DNA of 64,000 nucleotides. It comes from Paenibacillus contaminans (GTDB lineage Bacteria; Bacillota; Bacilli; Paenibacillales; NBRC-103111). The DNA lies in NCBI RefSeq assembly GCF_003285015.1, contig NZ_QMFB01000032.1, forward strand, positions 24,532 to 88,531, given 5' to 3'. Position numbers and translations under genes: made by a program. The notes below the pieces were generated by a model that was not told the origin of the DNA, did not search any database, and saw only the letters and a program-made list of their open reading frames with translations. This document shows positions 1 through 9,064 of this stretch, piece by piece. Positions within the stretch are counted from its first letter, which is position 1, and each line of letters starts with the position of its first letter.

Positions 1-345
1 AGACGCCCCTCCAAGCCAGCAGCTAATTGGGCAAATTCGGACTCCAGCAGCAACCGCCCCTCCAAGCCAGCAGCTAATTGGGCAAATTCGGACTCCAGCA
101 GCAACCGCCCCGCCAAGCCAGCAGCTAATTGTGCAAATTCGGGCTCCAGCATCAGACGCCTCGCCAAGCCGGCAGCAAATTGGGCAAATTCGAACTCCAG
201 CATCAGACGCCCCTCCAAGCCAGCAGCTAATTGGGCAAATTCGAACTCCAGCATCAGACGCCCCTCCAAGCCAGCAGCTAATTGTGCAAATTCGGACTAC
301 AGCATCAGATGCCCCTCCAAGCCAGCAGCAAATCGGGCAAAACCT
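1..345 (-). repeat. 51-bp tandem repeat array, copy 1 (runs off left edge)
   Basis: The junction CCAAGC recurs at 11, 62, 113, 164, 215, 266 and 317, exactly every 51 bp, with few substitutions between units and no unique spacers. A period of 51 bp equals 17 codons. Read on the minus strand, one frame is open from 296 to the window edge and gives units such as LEGRLMLEFEFAQLAAG. A stop at 297-299 cuts it from upstream sequence and no start or ribosome site is visible, so expression is not supported. The same family occurs at 25700-26145 on the other strand. Confidence 0.9.
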
Positions 346-396
346 CTTTGCTGCCAAGGTTGGCGGAACCGCTTGGACCTTCGGCAAGCTAAAACG

Positions 397-435
397 AAAA
401 CCGCCATCATCCAAAACAACGATGATGGCGGTTTT
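397..435 (-). terminator. Rho-independent terminator after the oxidoreductase gene
   Basis: A perfect 14-bp stem (AAAACCGCCATCAT with ATGATGGCGGTTTT) surrounds an 11-nt loop. T-rich tracts follow on both strands, so it may work both ways. It lies 48 bp beyond the stop codon of the minus-strand gene ending at 483. Confidence 0.85.
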
Positions 436-482
436 TCCCGCGATGCCGATCGCTCGGCGGCTATCAGCATGATGCGCATCGG

Positions 483-1502
483 CTAAAGCAGCGAAACCTT
501 GACGCCCTTCGCGCTGCTTTCGAGCGCGCCGAACACCATGCCGATGCTCTTGATGTTGTCCGTGCAATCCGTTTCCGCGCGCCGTCCTTCTTGTCTTGCC
601 GCGAACATTTCCGCCAAGCAGCCCGCATGTCCTTCGTCTTCGGACCAGACTAACGGGGCTTCGATCCGGCGGGTTTCGCGGATGAACGACGGCTGTCCGC
701 CGGCGGCGGGAGCTTCGGCGTACGGAGGGGTTGTGCCGTCCCATATGGCCGTACCGCCGCTTCCCGTTATGCGCCAAGCGGCTTCCCAGGATGTAGGGGC
801 GCCTTCCGCGCACCACGAGCCCCGGTAGCTGAAGACGCTGCCGTCGGCGAATTCGAACAGGCAGACGGCGGAGGCGCTGCCCCGATACCAGGAGCCTGCC
901 GGATTGAACTCGTGGCAATACACCGATACGGGATCGGAGCCGATCAGAAATCGCGCTTGATCGAACGTATGAATGGCCATATCGAGCAGAAGCGGGCTCT
1001 CCATCACGTCGCGGAATCCGCCGAAATGCGGTCCCAGGAAAAAATCGGCGCAGATCATTCCGGGCTGCCCGATGGTTCCCTCGGCAAGAAGCTGCTTCAA
1101 AGCGCGGATGCCTTTGTTGTATCTCCGGTTCTGCATGACGGAGAACGTACGGCCGCTGCTTTCCGCCGCAGCGGCCAAGCCTTTGGCGTCCTCGAGGGAA
1201 ACGGCCATCGGCTTTTCGCTGAACACGTCGCACCCGGCTTCAAGCGATGCCGTTACAATCTGCTTGCGCGCTTCCGGAATCGAAACGTCGAAGACGAGAT
1301 TGGCGCCGGTTTCGCGGATCGCTTCCTGAACGCCGGTATAGAAAGGGACGTCTAAGCCGAATGCCTCGGAGAGACGCTTGGCGCTTTCCTCTTTAAGGTC
1401 GACGAGCGCGGCGATTTCCGAATCTTGGCGCGCCAAGGCCGTTTTGACCCACGCATGGGCCATATTGCCGCAGCCGACGATGACGATTCTGTTCGTTATC
1501 AT
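483..1502 (-). CDS. Gfo/Idh/MocA-family NAD(P)-dependent oxidoreductase
   Basis: This 339-residue protein is of typical length for the family. It starts with a Rossmann nucleotide-binding segment (IVIVGCGNMAHAW, residues 6-18) and carries the family EKP signature near residue 95, followed by the alpha/beta substrate domain with HTFDQARFLIG. These cytosolic enzymes oxidise or reduce sugars, inositols or sugar acids; the substrate cannot be told from sequence. GTAGGAG precedes the ATG. It lies 47 bp downstream of a ThuA-domain gene on the same strand, a common pairing in sugar catabolism, and is probably co-transcribed with it. Confidence 0.9.
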   Translation of the reverse strand: MITNRIVIVGCGNMAHAWVKTALARQDSEIAALVDLKEESAKRLSEAFGLDVPFYTGVQEAIRETGANLVFDVSIPEARKQIVTASLEAGCDVFSEKPMAVSLEDAKGLAAAAESSGRTFSVMQNRRYNKGIRALKQLLAEGTIGQPGMICADFFLGPHFGGFRDVMESPLLLDMAIHTFDQARFLIGSDPVSVYCHEFNPAGSWYRGSASAVCLFEFADGSVFSYRGSWCAEGAPTSWEAAWRITGSGGTAIWDGTTPPYAEAPAAGGQPSFIRETRRIEAPLVWSEDEGHAGCLAEMFAARQEGRRAETDCTDNIKSIGMVFGALESSAKGVKVSLL

Positions 1503-1549
1503 GTTCCGCTCCTACCTGACAGCAGCCCGCTGATTCGGGTCGGCCGTCC

Positions 1550-2284
1550 TCAGTCTTTAGGCTTGATCGTTTCGAGCGGTACCGGTACATGCCCGTATTT
1601 CGGATAAGGCCTTGTCGACGGAGCCGCCCATTTGGCCGCATTGGCGATAACGCGCCGGATTTGCTCATTGTAGTAAGTCGGATGCGTTTCGTGGCCCGGA
1701 CGGAAATAAAAGATTTTGCCTTGTCCCCGCGTATAGCAGCAGCCGCTGCGGAATACTTCGCCGCCTTCGAACCAGCTTACGAAAACAAGCTCATCGGGCT
1801 GCGGGATGTCAAAATGCTCCCCGTACATTTCCTCTTCGGCCAGCTCGATGAATTCGCCGATGCCTTCTGCGATCGGATGGCCGGGCGCGACGACCCACAG
1901 CCGTTCCTTCTCGCGCGCTTCGCGCCATTTCAGGTCGCAGCTCGTGCCCATCAGCTTTTTGAAAATTTTCGAAAAATGCCCCGAGTGCAGCACGACCAGA
2001 CCCATGCCATGCAATACGCGCTGGTAAACGCGGTTAACGATTTCATCGCTTACTTCGCCATGCGCCATATGTCCCCACCAAATAAGCACATCGGTGCCGT
2101 TCAACACTTCCTCGGTCAGCCCGTGCTCCGGTTCGTCCAGCGTGGCGATACGGACCTCAAAGCCGTCGGTCAGCCCGGCTGCGATTGCGGCATGCAAACC
2201 GTCAGGATAAACCTCGCGAACCCGGTCATGCACTTTCTCGTGGCGGTATTCGTTCCAAATCGTAACGCGCGTAACGTTTCCCAT
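1550..2284 (-). CDS. ThuA-domain protein (trehalose-utilisation type)
   Basis: The 244-residue product has the ThuA-like, glutamine-amidotransferase-related fold: VTIWNEYRHEK at the start, DVLIWWGHMAHGEV, GLVVLHSGHFSKIF, and a C-terminal KIFYFRPGHETHPTYYN segment. The start at 2284 is chosen because AAGGAG lies 9 bases upstream and the conserved fold begins at once; the frame is open 41 codons further upstream but those residues look unrelated. ThuA proteins accompany disaccharide and other sugar oxidation genes, and their exact reaction is poorly defined. It is the first gene of a pair with the Gfo/Idh/MocA gene and is divergent from an AraC-type regulator. Confidence 0.85.
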   Translation of the reverse strand: MGNVTRVTIWNEYRHEKVHDRVREVYPDGLHAAIAAGLTDGFEVRIATLDEPEHGLTEEVLNGTDVLIWWGHMAHGEVSDEIVNRVYQRVLHGMGLVVLHSGHFSKIFKKLMGTSCDLKWREAREKERLWVVAPGHPIAEGIGEFIELAEEEMYGEHFDIPQPDELVFVSWFEGGEVFRSGCCYTRGQGKIFYFRPGHETHPTYYNEQIRRVIANAAKWAAPSTRPYPKYGHVPVPLETIKPKD

Positions 2285-2466
2285 ACTGTGCGGCTCCTTC
2301 CGGGGCGAGCGAATGACGGCAAGGTCATCCAGGTCTCGAATTTTATTCCCCGATTGTTTATAATTTTTCCTATACCTCAAGAATAGTATGTCAAGCCTTT
2401 CGTGCATATGGCGATTTTAAGCGCAGTTGTATCCAATTTTGCTGTCCCCCATGAGGAGGCCAATCC

Positions 2467-3360
2467 GTGGAGAAAGAAATATATAACGAACAGGTTCACT
2501 ACCAGAACCCGATTCTTTGCATCAAAATATGGCGAATCAACTACGCCGGTCCGGCCGGCGATTGGGGACGCAGCTGGCATTATCATAAGGAGCTGGAGCT
2601 GCTCTACATCGAGAGCGGGGCTCTGGAGGTCATGATCGAGAACGAGGAGCCTTGCACGCTGCACGCGGGCGACGTGATGCTCGTCGGTTCGTCGCAGCTT
2701 CATATTACCCGCAAAAGATCGGATGAGCCGATTTCCTATATCGTCCTGCAATTCGACCTGCAGCCGTATTTCGATCCGGCCATGATGGTGCATTACCGTT
2801 TTTTTGCCGAGCTGGAGCGGCCGCTTAGCCAATTGAACTACATGTTCCGTCAAAATGCGGCCGTAAACCGCGAGGTCGGGAGCATCATCATGGACATGCT
2901 CGGAGAAATGAACGGCCGCCCGCGCGGATATGAAATAGCCGCCAGCATGCTGATGAAAAAAATTTTGCTGCTGCTGGTGCGCAACGACCGGGAGGCGCTG
3001 CTTCAGGAATACGAAACGGAGGGCATCGCCGTCCTCCGGCCGGTTATCGAATATGTAGACGCCAAGCTCGAGACGAGAATATTGCTGGAAGACGTTTGCG
3101 GTTTGGCCAATATGAGCTATTCCTACTTCTCCCGCTATTTCAAAAAGGTGATGGGGATCTCCTTCATCGATTTCGTCAACGTCCGGCGCATCCGGAAGGC
3201 GGAGAGGCTTCTGCTGACGCAGGACAGCAGTATCAACCGGGTGGCGGAGCAGGTCGGCATTACGAACATGGCCCATTTCTACGAGCTGTTCCGCCGCTAT
3301 AATCAGTGCTCGCCTAAAGAGTACGTGCGCAAGATGAGCGCTGCCATTCAGGCGATGTAG
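2467..3360 (+). CDS. AraC-family transcriptional regulator with cupin sensor domain
   Basis: The 297-residue protein has an N-terminal cupin-like ligand domain (HYHKELELLYIESG with LHAGDVMLVGSSQLH, residues 39-85) and two C-terminal AraC helix-turn-helix motifs (residues 195-290, including SYSYFSRYFKKVMGISFIDF and INRVAEQVGITNMAHFYELF). It starts at GTG with AGGAGG seven bases upstream. Divergent from the thuA/oxidoreductase pair across 182 bp, it is a likely activator of those genes responding to a sugar ligand; this is inferred from position. Confidence 0.9.
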   Translation: MEKEIYNEQVHYQNPILCIKIWRINYAGPAGDWGRSWHYHKELELLYIESGALEVMIENEEPCTLHAGDVMLVGSSQLHITRKRSDEPISYIVLQFDLQPYFDPAMMVHYRFFAELERPLSQLNYMFRQNAAVNREVGSIIMDMLGEMNGRPRGYEIAASMLMKKILLLLVRNDREALLQEYETEGIAVLRPVIEYVDAKLETRILLEDVCGLANMSYSYFSRYFKKVMGISFIDFVNVRRIRKAERLLLTQDSSINRVAEQVGITNMAHFYELFRRYNQCSPKEYVRKMSAAIQAM

Positions 3361-3398
3361 CGGGAGCCGGACGGATTAGGCGAGCGAGAATAATAAGG

Positions 3399-3430
3399 GC
3401 TGTCCCGGTAACGGGGCAGCTTTTATTTTT
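3399..3430 (+). terminator. Rho-independent terminator after the AraC regulator
   Basis: GCTGTCCCG pairs with CGGGGCAGC (one G-U pair) over a four-base loop, followed by TTTTATTTTT. It lies 39 bp beyond the stop codon. Confidence 0.85.
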
Positions 3431-3431
3431 A

Positions 3432-3517
3432 TTTTTCAGAAAGTATATCGTGGAAGCGGCTCTAAATCTCGGTAAACGCGCTTTTCCTTCGGAAAGGACG
3501 GCGTAGCCGTTTATCCT
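3432..3517. repeat. Dispersed intergenic repeat, copy 1
   Basis: The block opens with TTTTTCAGAAAGTATATCG, continues through GTGGAAGCGGCTCT and CTCGGTAAACGCGC, and ends with GCCGTTTATCCTTG. Related copies lie at 18517-18570 and 22621-22856. It contains small hairpins (TTTCC-TTCG-GAAA and ACGGC-GTA-GCCGT). No reading frame is preserved between copies. Confidence 0.8.
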
Positions 3518-3544
3518 TGCCGAAAGGGGCTGCAGGCGAGTCAC

Positions 3545-3594
3545 TTGTCACCTCGGAGTATACGAGTTAAACTGTGTTCGTGATAGCGCTTACC
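3545..3594 (+). promoter_or_regulatory. Promoter of the two-component operon with cre-like site
   Basis: A sigma-A-type promoter is visible: TTGTCA (3545-3550), a 17-bp spacer, then TAAACT (3568-3573). The predicted start is near 3580, and TGATAGCGCTTACC at 3581-3594 matches 12 of 14 positions of the CcpA cre consensus TGWAANCGNTNWCA. A cre at +1 normally means repression by preferred sugars; that function is inferred. The leader to the TTG start is about 160 nt. Confidence 0.6.
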
Positions 3595-3743
3595 GTATGC
3601 GATAAGCTGTCGTCCGCACTGCAAGCGGCCGGCAGGCCGACGTCGGACAGAGAAGCGCCGCGCGACGGGAGCCTGACATGGTGCGCAATGCGGCATGCCA
3701 GGAAGCGGTTCTTCCGGAAACGCAGAGAGCAGGGGGGATTGTT

Positions 3744-5363
3744 TTGTATCGCGTTCTTATAGCCGAGGATGAGTTCCTGGTGCGCATCGGCGTGAAAAAT
3801 TCGATTCCGTGGGAAGAGTACGGCATGTCCGTCATCGCCGACGTTTCGAACGGCAAGGAAGCATGGGACATTTACGAGAAAGAGAAGCCCGATTTGATTA
3901 TAACGGACATCAAGATGCCCATTATGGGCGGGATGGAGCTGATCGAACGGATTCGCGATAAGGATGCCTCGACGAAAATCGTCATTTTGTCGTGCTTGAG
4001 CGAGTTTGAACTGGCCCGCAAAGCGTTGTCCATGGGCGTAAGCGACTACATTCTCAAATTGACGATGACGCCGGAAGAAATGCAGCAGGTCATCGCGAAA
4101 ATTTCCGCGGAAATGGCTTCGCTCAAGCGGCCCGCCGTCTCCGGGGAAAGCCGTGCGCAGCGGATCGAGCGGCAGGAGAAGCTGCTGAAGGATTTTCTTT
4201 TTGGCGGACTTTATTCCGCCGAGGAATTCGCTGCGCTGTCCGGAGGGACCGGCCGGAGCAAGCCTGCGGACCGGCTGCTGATTTGCCTGATGGAGATAGA
4301 CCGCTACGACGCGCTTAAAGACCGGTTCAACGACGATTACGGCCATTTGACGGAAATCAATATGACGAATGTGCTGCACGACGTTGCGGACACCTACGAT
4401 CACGTCCAATTGGCGCACGATCAGAAAAACCGTTTTATGCTCGTCATCGGTTCTCCGTCTTCGCAGAGCGATGCTCAATTCGGGCAGGAGACCGAAACGC
4501 TGCTGCAGCATCTTCGCCAAGTATGCTCCACGTATTTAAACACGACGGCAACTTTCGCCATAAGCTCCGCCGGCAGCGGATATTCGCAAATCAAAGAGCT
4601 GCATAAAGAAAGCTTGCTTGCGTTGGAGATGAAATTCGTATGCGGAGAAGGTACGACTTTGCGGTATTCGCAGGAAAGCATACGGCAAAGGAACGGGCGG
4701 ATTCGCGAAGCTTTGCTTCAGCTCGAGGCATCTTGGAACCTCGTCGACGATTCGCTCCGGCAGGCGTTATCCGAACAGCTAAACAAGTTTTTGCAGGAGA
4801 AACGCTACGGCAATACGGATGTGCTGAATTTTTTTCTGCGGCTGATGCAAGTATCGCTGTTAACCGTCCGTCTGCAGGAGGATTCGATTTGGAGCCTGCA
4901 CGAGCTAGCCTCCGCTAGCGTTCGCACCGCCCGTACGCTGGAGGAAGCGGCAGGGTGCTTCGAAGATTACTTAAGCCGGCTCGTTCAATGCAGGGCCGCA
5001 ACTCCGCAATGGAGCAAGGAAGTCAAGGAAGCGGTTCGTTATATGGAATTGCACTACAACCAGGCGATCACGCTGCAGCAGCTGGCCAAACACGTGAACC
5101 TCAGCCCCGCCTATTTCAGCACGTTATTCAAAAAAGAAACGACATGCAGCCCCATCGATTATCTGATTCAGTACCGCATCGGCAAAGCGAAAGAGCTTCT
5201 ACTGGAATCGGACAGCCTCGCCTATGAAATCGCGGAGATGGTAGGGATTCCGGATCACAGCTATTTCAGCCGCATTTTCAAAAAAATGACGGGCATGAAC
5301 CCGAAAAGCTTCCGGATCAGCGCGGACCGAAACGGGGAATATGCGTATGCGGATCAGTCTTAA
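3744..5363 (+). CDS. Response regulator, receiver + AraC-type DNA-binding (YesN-like)
   Basis: The 539-residue protein has an N-terminal receiver domain with acidic pocket E8-D9 and phosphoacceptor D55 (LIITDIKMPIMGG), a long middle region, and a C-terminal AraC double helix-turn-helix (SPAYFSTLFKKETTCSPIDY; HSYFSRIFKKMTGMNPKSF). After the conserved lysine of the receiver the usual proline is leucine (YILKLTM). A TTG start at 3744 is preferred because AGGGGGG lies six bases before it and MYRVLIAEDE matches family N-termini; the frame continues upstream without a good ribosome site. The next gene, its kinase, overlaps the 3' end by 23 bp. It probably activates the downstream importer and lyase. 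Confidence 0.92.
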   Translation: MYRVLIAEDEFLVRIGVKNSIPWEEYGMSVIADVSNGKEAWDIYEKEKPDLIITDIKMPIMGGMELIERIRDKDASTKIVILSCLSEFELARKALSMGVSDYILKLTMTPEEMQQVIAKISAEMASLKRPAVSGESRAQRIERQEKLLKDFLFGGLYSAEEFAALSGGTGRSKPADRLLICLMEIDRYDALKDRFNDDYGHLTEINMTNVLHDVADTYDHVQLAHDQKNRFMLVIGSPSSQSDAQFGQETETLLQHLRQVCSTYLNTTATFAISSAGSGYSQIKELHKESLLALEMKFVCGEGTTLRYSQESIRQRNGRIREALLQLEASWNLVDDSLRQALSEQLNKFLQEKRYGNTDVLNFFLRLMQVSLLTVRLQEDSIWSLHELASASVRTARTLEEAAGCFEDYLSRLVQCRAATPQWSKEVKEAVRYMELHYNQAITLQQLAKHVNLSPAYFSTLFKKETTCSPIDYLIQYRIGKAKELLLESDSLAYEIAEMVGIPDHSYFSRIFKKMTGMNPKSFRISADRNGEYAYADQS

Positions 5364-7131
5364 ACGCCAGCTGAGCCTTATTTTTCTGGTTATCAGCATC
5401 GTCATGATGCTCGTCAGCTCCGTACTCGTTTATTATCAGGTGCTGGACCTCCTTAAATCGAGGTCGGAAAAATCGACCGTCCAATTGTTCCGGCATGTCG
5501 AACGCAGCATTTCCGCTTTTCGCAACGAGGCTGAGCAGGTATCGCTCAATTTGCTGATGGACCCGATCGTCAGAGAGGTGCTCGAGCAAAAGGGATCGGC
5601 GGTCAATCATCTTTTTCGCACATTGGAGCTGCGGGAGCTGTTCAAGCAGACGTTAGCTAAGTACCGGTATTTCGATTCCATCTATTTGTTTACGGAAGAC
5701 GGGGAAATGGTCGCGGTAACCGATTCCCGCAGCTATAGCGCATACACGAATCGCGATCACGCCTTTTATCGTTCCCGCATCTATCTCGACAACACGAATC
5801 CCTATTCGAAGACGGTTTGGTACGGTGGAGGGCGCGCCGCCGATTTTATGGAAAACCCGGGCGAGGCGGATCAAAGGGCTGTTCCCGATCTGCTTACGTT
5901 CGTGCGGCATATCAAGATTTTGCAGAACGAAACGCGCAGCGGCATTCTTGTTTTCAACATCAAGGAAAAAGAGCTGGCCTCCGTCTACCAAGACTTGTCC
6001 GATTCGGCCGACATGCGCACCTATATCGTGGATCGCGAGGAGAGGATCGTTTCCGCGCTTGACAAAAACGATCTGGGTAATAAAAGCGGCAGCGCCGCAA
6101 ACCGCGAGGGGAACGCTTACGGAAGCTATTCGCAGGGTGGGGAGAAATCCCGGCAGATCGTTTATTACCGGCTGCCTGATAACGATTGGATGCTGATTAA
6201 GGAAATTCCGATGAAGCTGTTCAATCAAGACGTGATGAGCCTGCAAAAAATATTGCTGATCGTATTCGCCGTAAGCTTGCTGCTTATCGTGCTGCTTACG
6301 CTGTACTGGACGAATCTGATTTTGCTTCCGCTGAAGGAGCTTGCCGGGAAAATGCAGAAGCTGGAGCGGGGAAACTTGGGCGTCCTGATCAGCCGCTTTC
6401 CCAAAAACGAGATCGGTCTGCTCGGCAGACATTTCAACCGGATGTCGCTCAGCATCTCCGAGCTTGTCGAACAGAACGAAAAGACCGAAAGAAAGAAGCG
6501 CGAAAGCGAGGTTAAGGCGCTGCAAGCGCAAATTACCCCTCACTTCCTGCACAATACGCTGAACGGCATCAGATGGATGGCGATCGTAAGCAATGCCCGC
6601 AATATCGCCGACAGCTTAACGGCGCTCGGCAAGATGCTGCATCTTTTTTATAGGGACACCTTCTTGTTCTGCAGCGTCAAAGACGAGCTCGAGTATATCG
6701 TGCACTATGTGAAGATGATGAACATGCGGTACGGGGAAGGCATCAAGCTGGAGATCGATATGCCCGAAAACGCGGGGCAGCTGTCGATTCTCAAGCTGAT
6801 TTTGCAGCCGATAGTGGAAAATGCGTTTCTTCACGGCTTCGAGCAAAAGCATTTCAAGGGCCTTATCCGGATCGAGGTTCGAGTTAACGAGGAGGAGCTG
6901 CTGATTCAAGTGACGGATGACGGCTCCGGTATGCCGGCGGAGCGGCTCGAGCAAATTCGCCGAAGCATGGAAGCGTCGGGCGGCGAAACGGAGAGCGGAG
7001 GCTCCATAGGGCTGAACAACACGAACACCCGCATCCGGCTGCACTACGGCAACGAATACGGGGTGGACATACGAAGCGAATACGGAAGCGGCACGATTGT
7101 TCTGCTCCGCATTCCGAATAGAGCGTTTTGA
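5341..7131 (+). CDS. Sensor histidine kinase (YesM-like, His_kinase/HATPase)
   Basis: The 596-residue membrane kinase has a first membrane helix near residues 12-34, a roughly 265-residue extracellular sensor, a second helix near 302-325, HAMP (about 326-378), and a His_kinase domain with phosphoacceptor H401 in ITPHFLHNTLNG. The ATPase domain shows the N box VENAFLHGF, VTDDGSGMP and the glycine-rich GSIGLNNTNTRIRLHYG. It overlaps the response regulator gene by 23 bp, so the two are translationally coupled. YesM/YesN pairs in this group sense carbohydrate-related signals; the ligand is unknown. A second ATG six bases downstream is an alternative start. Confidence 0.92.
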   Translation: MRMRISLKRQLSLIFLVISIVMMLVSSVLVYYQVLDLLKSRSEKSTVQLFRHVERSISAFRNEAEQVSLNLLMDPIVREVLEQKGSAVNHLFRTLELRELFKQTLAKYRYFDSIYLFTEDGEMVAVTDSRSYSAYTNRDHAFYRSRIYLDNTNPYSKTVWYGGGRAADFMENPGEADQRAVPDLLTFVRHIKILQNETRSGILVFNIKEKELASVYQDLSDSADMRTYIVDREERIVSALDKNDLGNKSGSAANREGNAYGSYSQGGEKSRQIVYYRLPDNDWMLIKEIPMKLFNQDVMSLQKILLIVFAVSLLLIVLLTLYWTNLILLPLKELAGKMQKLERGNLGVLISRFPKNEIGLLGRHFNRMSLSISELVEQNEKTERKKRESEVKALQAQITPHFLHNTLNGIRWMAIVSNARNIADSLTALGKMLHLFYRDTFLFCSVKDELEYIVHYVKMMNMRYGEGIKLEIDMPENAGQLSILKLILQPIVENAFLHGFEQKHFKGLIRIEVRVNEEELLIQVTDDGSGMPAERLEQIRRSMEASGGETESGGSIGLNNTNTRIRLHYGNEYGVDIRSEYGSGTIVLLRIPNRAF

Positions 7132-7288
7132 CGCGCTTTCCTTGCTTTGCGTTTGGAATCGGACAGGCCTTCTGCGGTTCCGGCGCAAGGCTATTTGTTT
7201 ATAGGACAATATTGCCGGCCGAGCGAAAAATAATCCAAAACCCGCCGCTGCCGTTACCGGAACCGGGAAAAGGAAAGAAGGATAATGC

Positions 7289-7300
7289 TTCGTTAACGAA
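7289..7300. promoter_or_regulatory. Palindrome upstream of the importer operon
   Basis: TTCGTTAACGAA is a perfect 12-bp palindrome in the 290-bp gap between the kinase gene and the binding-protein gene. It could be an operator. No convincing promoter was found in this gap, so the importer may depend on the upstream transcript or on an activated, non-consensus promoter. Confidence 0.3.
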
Positions 7301-7421
7301 ACATAGTGAATGTACGGCGGCGGCCGGTTTATTTACAATTAATCTCGTAACTAGGCAGGGAAGCTTCCAGACCCCTGCAGAGCGACGAATGGCCAACGAT
7401 ATGGGGAGGTTGAGAAACAAA

Positions 7422-9047
7422 ATGTTCAAGTCCAAACGGCATTCTCTGAAGACGCTTACACTTATGCTGTCCATAAGCTTGGCGGCGGCCGGGTGCACCG
7501 GCGGAGGGAAGGGCGGCAATGCGGAGGGGTCTCCGGCCCCGGCGGATTCGGCAAAACCGAAGGAACGCATCAAAATGAATATGTTTATGGGGGATTCGGG
7601 ACTGAATTATCCGGAAGGGGTCGATCCAAGCGACAATCCTTATATCAACATTGTAGAGGATTATGCCAACGTAGATCTCCAGCTCGAGGTGCCTTCCGCG
7701 CAGGATTTTCAAACCAAGTTTAATCTGATGATGTCATCCGGTAAATTGCCGGACGTCGTTCATACCTGGTTCCCGAGCGAAGCGGAAAAAAACGGCGATA
7801 ACGGAGCGTTTATCGATCTGAAGGAATTTTACGACAAGTCGCCTGTCGTACAGAAATGGGTCACCCCGGAAATGATGGAGCTCGCCAAATCCAAAAGCGG
7901 ACATTATTACCGGATTCCGATGCCGGCAGCGGCCGGTCCTCAAGGGCAGGGCGTCGTCGCCAGATACGATATCGTGATGAAATACAACGACGGCAAATGG
8001 CCGGAGACTGTTGAAGAGTGGATCGCCTTGCTGCGCAAAATCAAAAAGGCCGAGCCCGACTCCGTGCTCATGTCCAGCATGGTATCGGGAGATGCGGGGC
8101 TGACGTATACGTTCCTGCCGTTCTTCAACTGGTACGGGGCGCTGCCTTATACGACCAGGGTGCAGGACGGGAAAGTCGTCAGCACGTTCACGCTGCCGGA
8201 GTATAAAGCGGCCGTCGAGATCATGAAGCAGATGTACAGCGAGGGCATTCTCGATAAAGAATTTGCGACCAACGACGCGGCGAAATACGGAGCGAATTTT
8301 AAGAAAAATATGCTGTTTATGGTTAACGGCGCGAACCAATACATCCCGTCGAACCGGCCTAAATTCCCGGTGCCGGAGGCGGAATGGCAATTTGCGCCTG
8401 CGCTAAAGGAGTATCCGTCCGTTCTTAAGGATGTGAAGTACGCGCAAACCAAAGGGCAGCCTCCGATCACCGCTCACGGCCTGTATATTTCCAGTCAGAC
8501 GAAGGATAAGGAGCGAGCTTGGAAGGTCATCGAGGGCTTCGCTTCGCAGCAGCTGCACGATCTGATTTTCTGGGGCAAAGAGGGCGAGGATTACACGGTA
8601 GCGGACGGCAAAAAGGTTCCCGTCGACGGAGAAGGTCTCGCAAACACGAAAAAATATTTTGCTCTTCATCTCGCGCTGCTCTTCGGGTTTGACCGGAGCA
8701 AGGAGCCGAATATTGCGGCGGCGGAGAAGGTTCTTAAGAAGGATGAGCTGCAAAGAAGCCTGGACGGGCTGAACAGACTGGGCAAAGAAGCGGAAACGAA
8801 CGGTCTGGCGGTCAATTCTTTCCTGATCAGCTCCGAGAACGCCCTGCTTAAAACGCCGGAAGCGAACAAGTATATTACGCAAGCGACGGTGGAAGCGGTT
8901 ATGGGAGCGATTACGATGGAGCAGTTCGACCAGAAGGTTCAGGAGTTCGGCAAGAAGTACGGCTTTATTTATGAGGAAGCGACCAAGTATATGAACGATA
9001 ACAAGCAGCAGCTCAAAAATATGGGCGTTAAAGAAGTCGATTGGTAG
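7422..9047 (+). CDS. Extracellular solute-binding lipoprotein (LplA-like sugar ABC importer)
   Basis: The 541-residue lipoprotein has a positively charged N-terminus, hydrophobic stretch and lipobox AAGC with Cys25 as the lipidated residue, followed by a Gly/Ala/Pro-rich tether. The body is of the family 1-type large binding proteins (INIVEDYANVDLQLE; FNLMMSSGKLPDVVHTWF). It starts at the ATG at 7422 after GGGGAGG; upstream in-frame sequence lacks a signal peptide. It captures an oligosaccharide outside the membrane for the two permeases encoded next. No ATPase gene is present; importers of this type usually share a distant MsmX-type ATPase. Confidence 0.92.
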   Translation: MFKSKRHSLKTLTLMLSISLAAAGCTGGGKGGNAEGSPAPADSAKPKERIKMNMFMGDSGLNYPEGVDPSDNPYINIVEDYANVDLQLEVPSAQDFQTKFNLMMSSGKLPDVVHTWFPSEAEKNGDNGAFIDLKEFYDKSPVVQKWVTPEMMELAKSKSGHYYRIPMPAAAGPQGQGVVARYDIVMKYNDGKWPETVEEWIALLRKIKKAEPDSVLMSSMVSGDAGLTYTFLPFFNWYGALPYTTRVQDGKVVSTFTLPEYKAAVEIMKQMYSEGILDKEFATNDAAKYGANFKKNMLFMVNGANQYIPSNRPKFPVPEAEWQFAPALKEYPSVLKDVKYAQTKGQPPITAHGLYISSQTKDKERAWKVIEGFASQQLHDLIFWGKEGEDYTVADGKKVPVDGEGLANTKKYFALHLALLFGFDRSKEPNIAAAEKVLKKDELQRSLDGLNRLGKEAETNGLAVNSFLISSENALLKTPEANKYITQATVEAVMGAITMEQFDQKVQEFGKKYGFIYEEATKYMNDNKQQLKNMGVKEVDW

Positions 9048-9064
9048 GAAGAGGGAGGTCCGGC

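Noticed and set aside
1..345. CRISPR array
   Set aside because: The units are contiguous 51-bp copies without unique spacers, and no cas genes are present.
131..472. 113-codon plus-strand open frame over the first 51-bp array
   Set aside because: It is the opposite strand of the array and the terminator, with no ribosome site; its Pro/Ser/Gln repeats follow from the DNA period.
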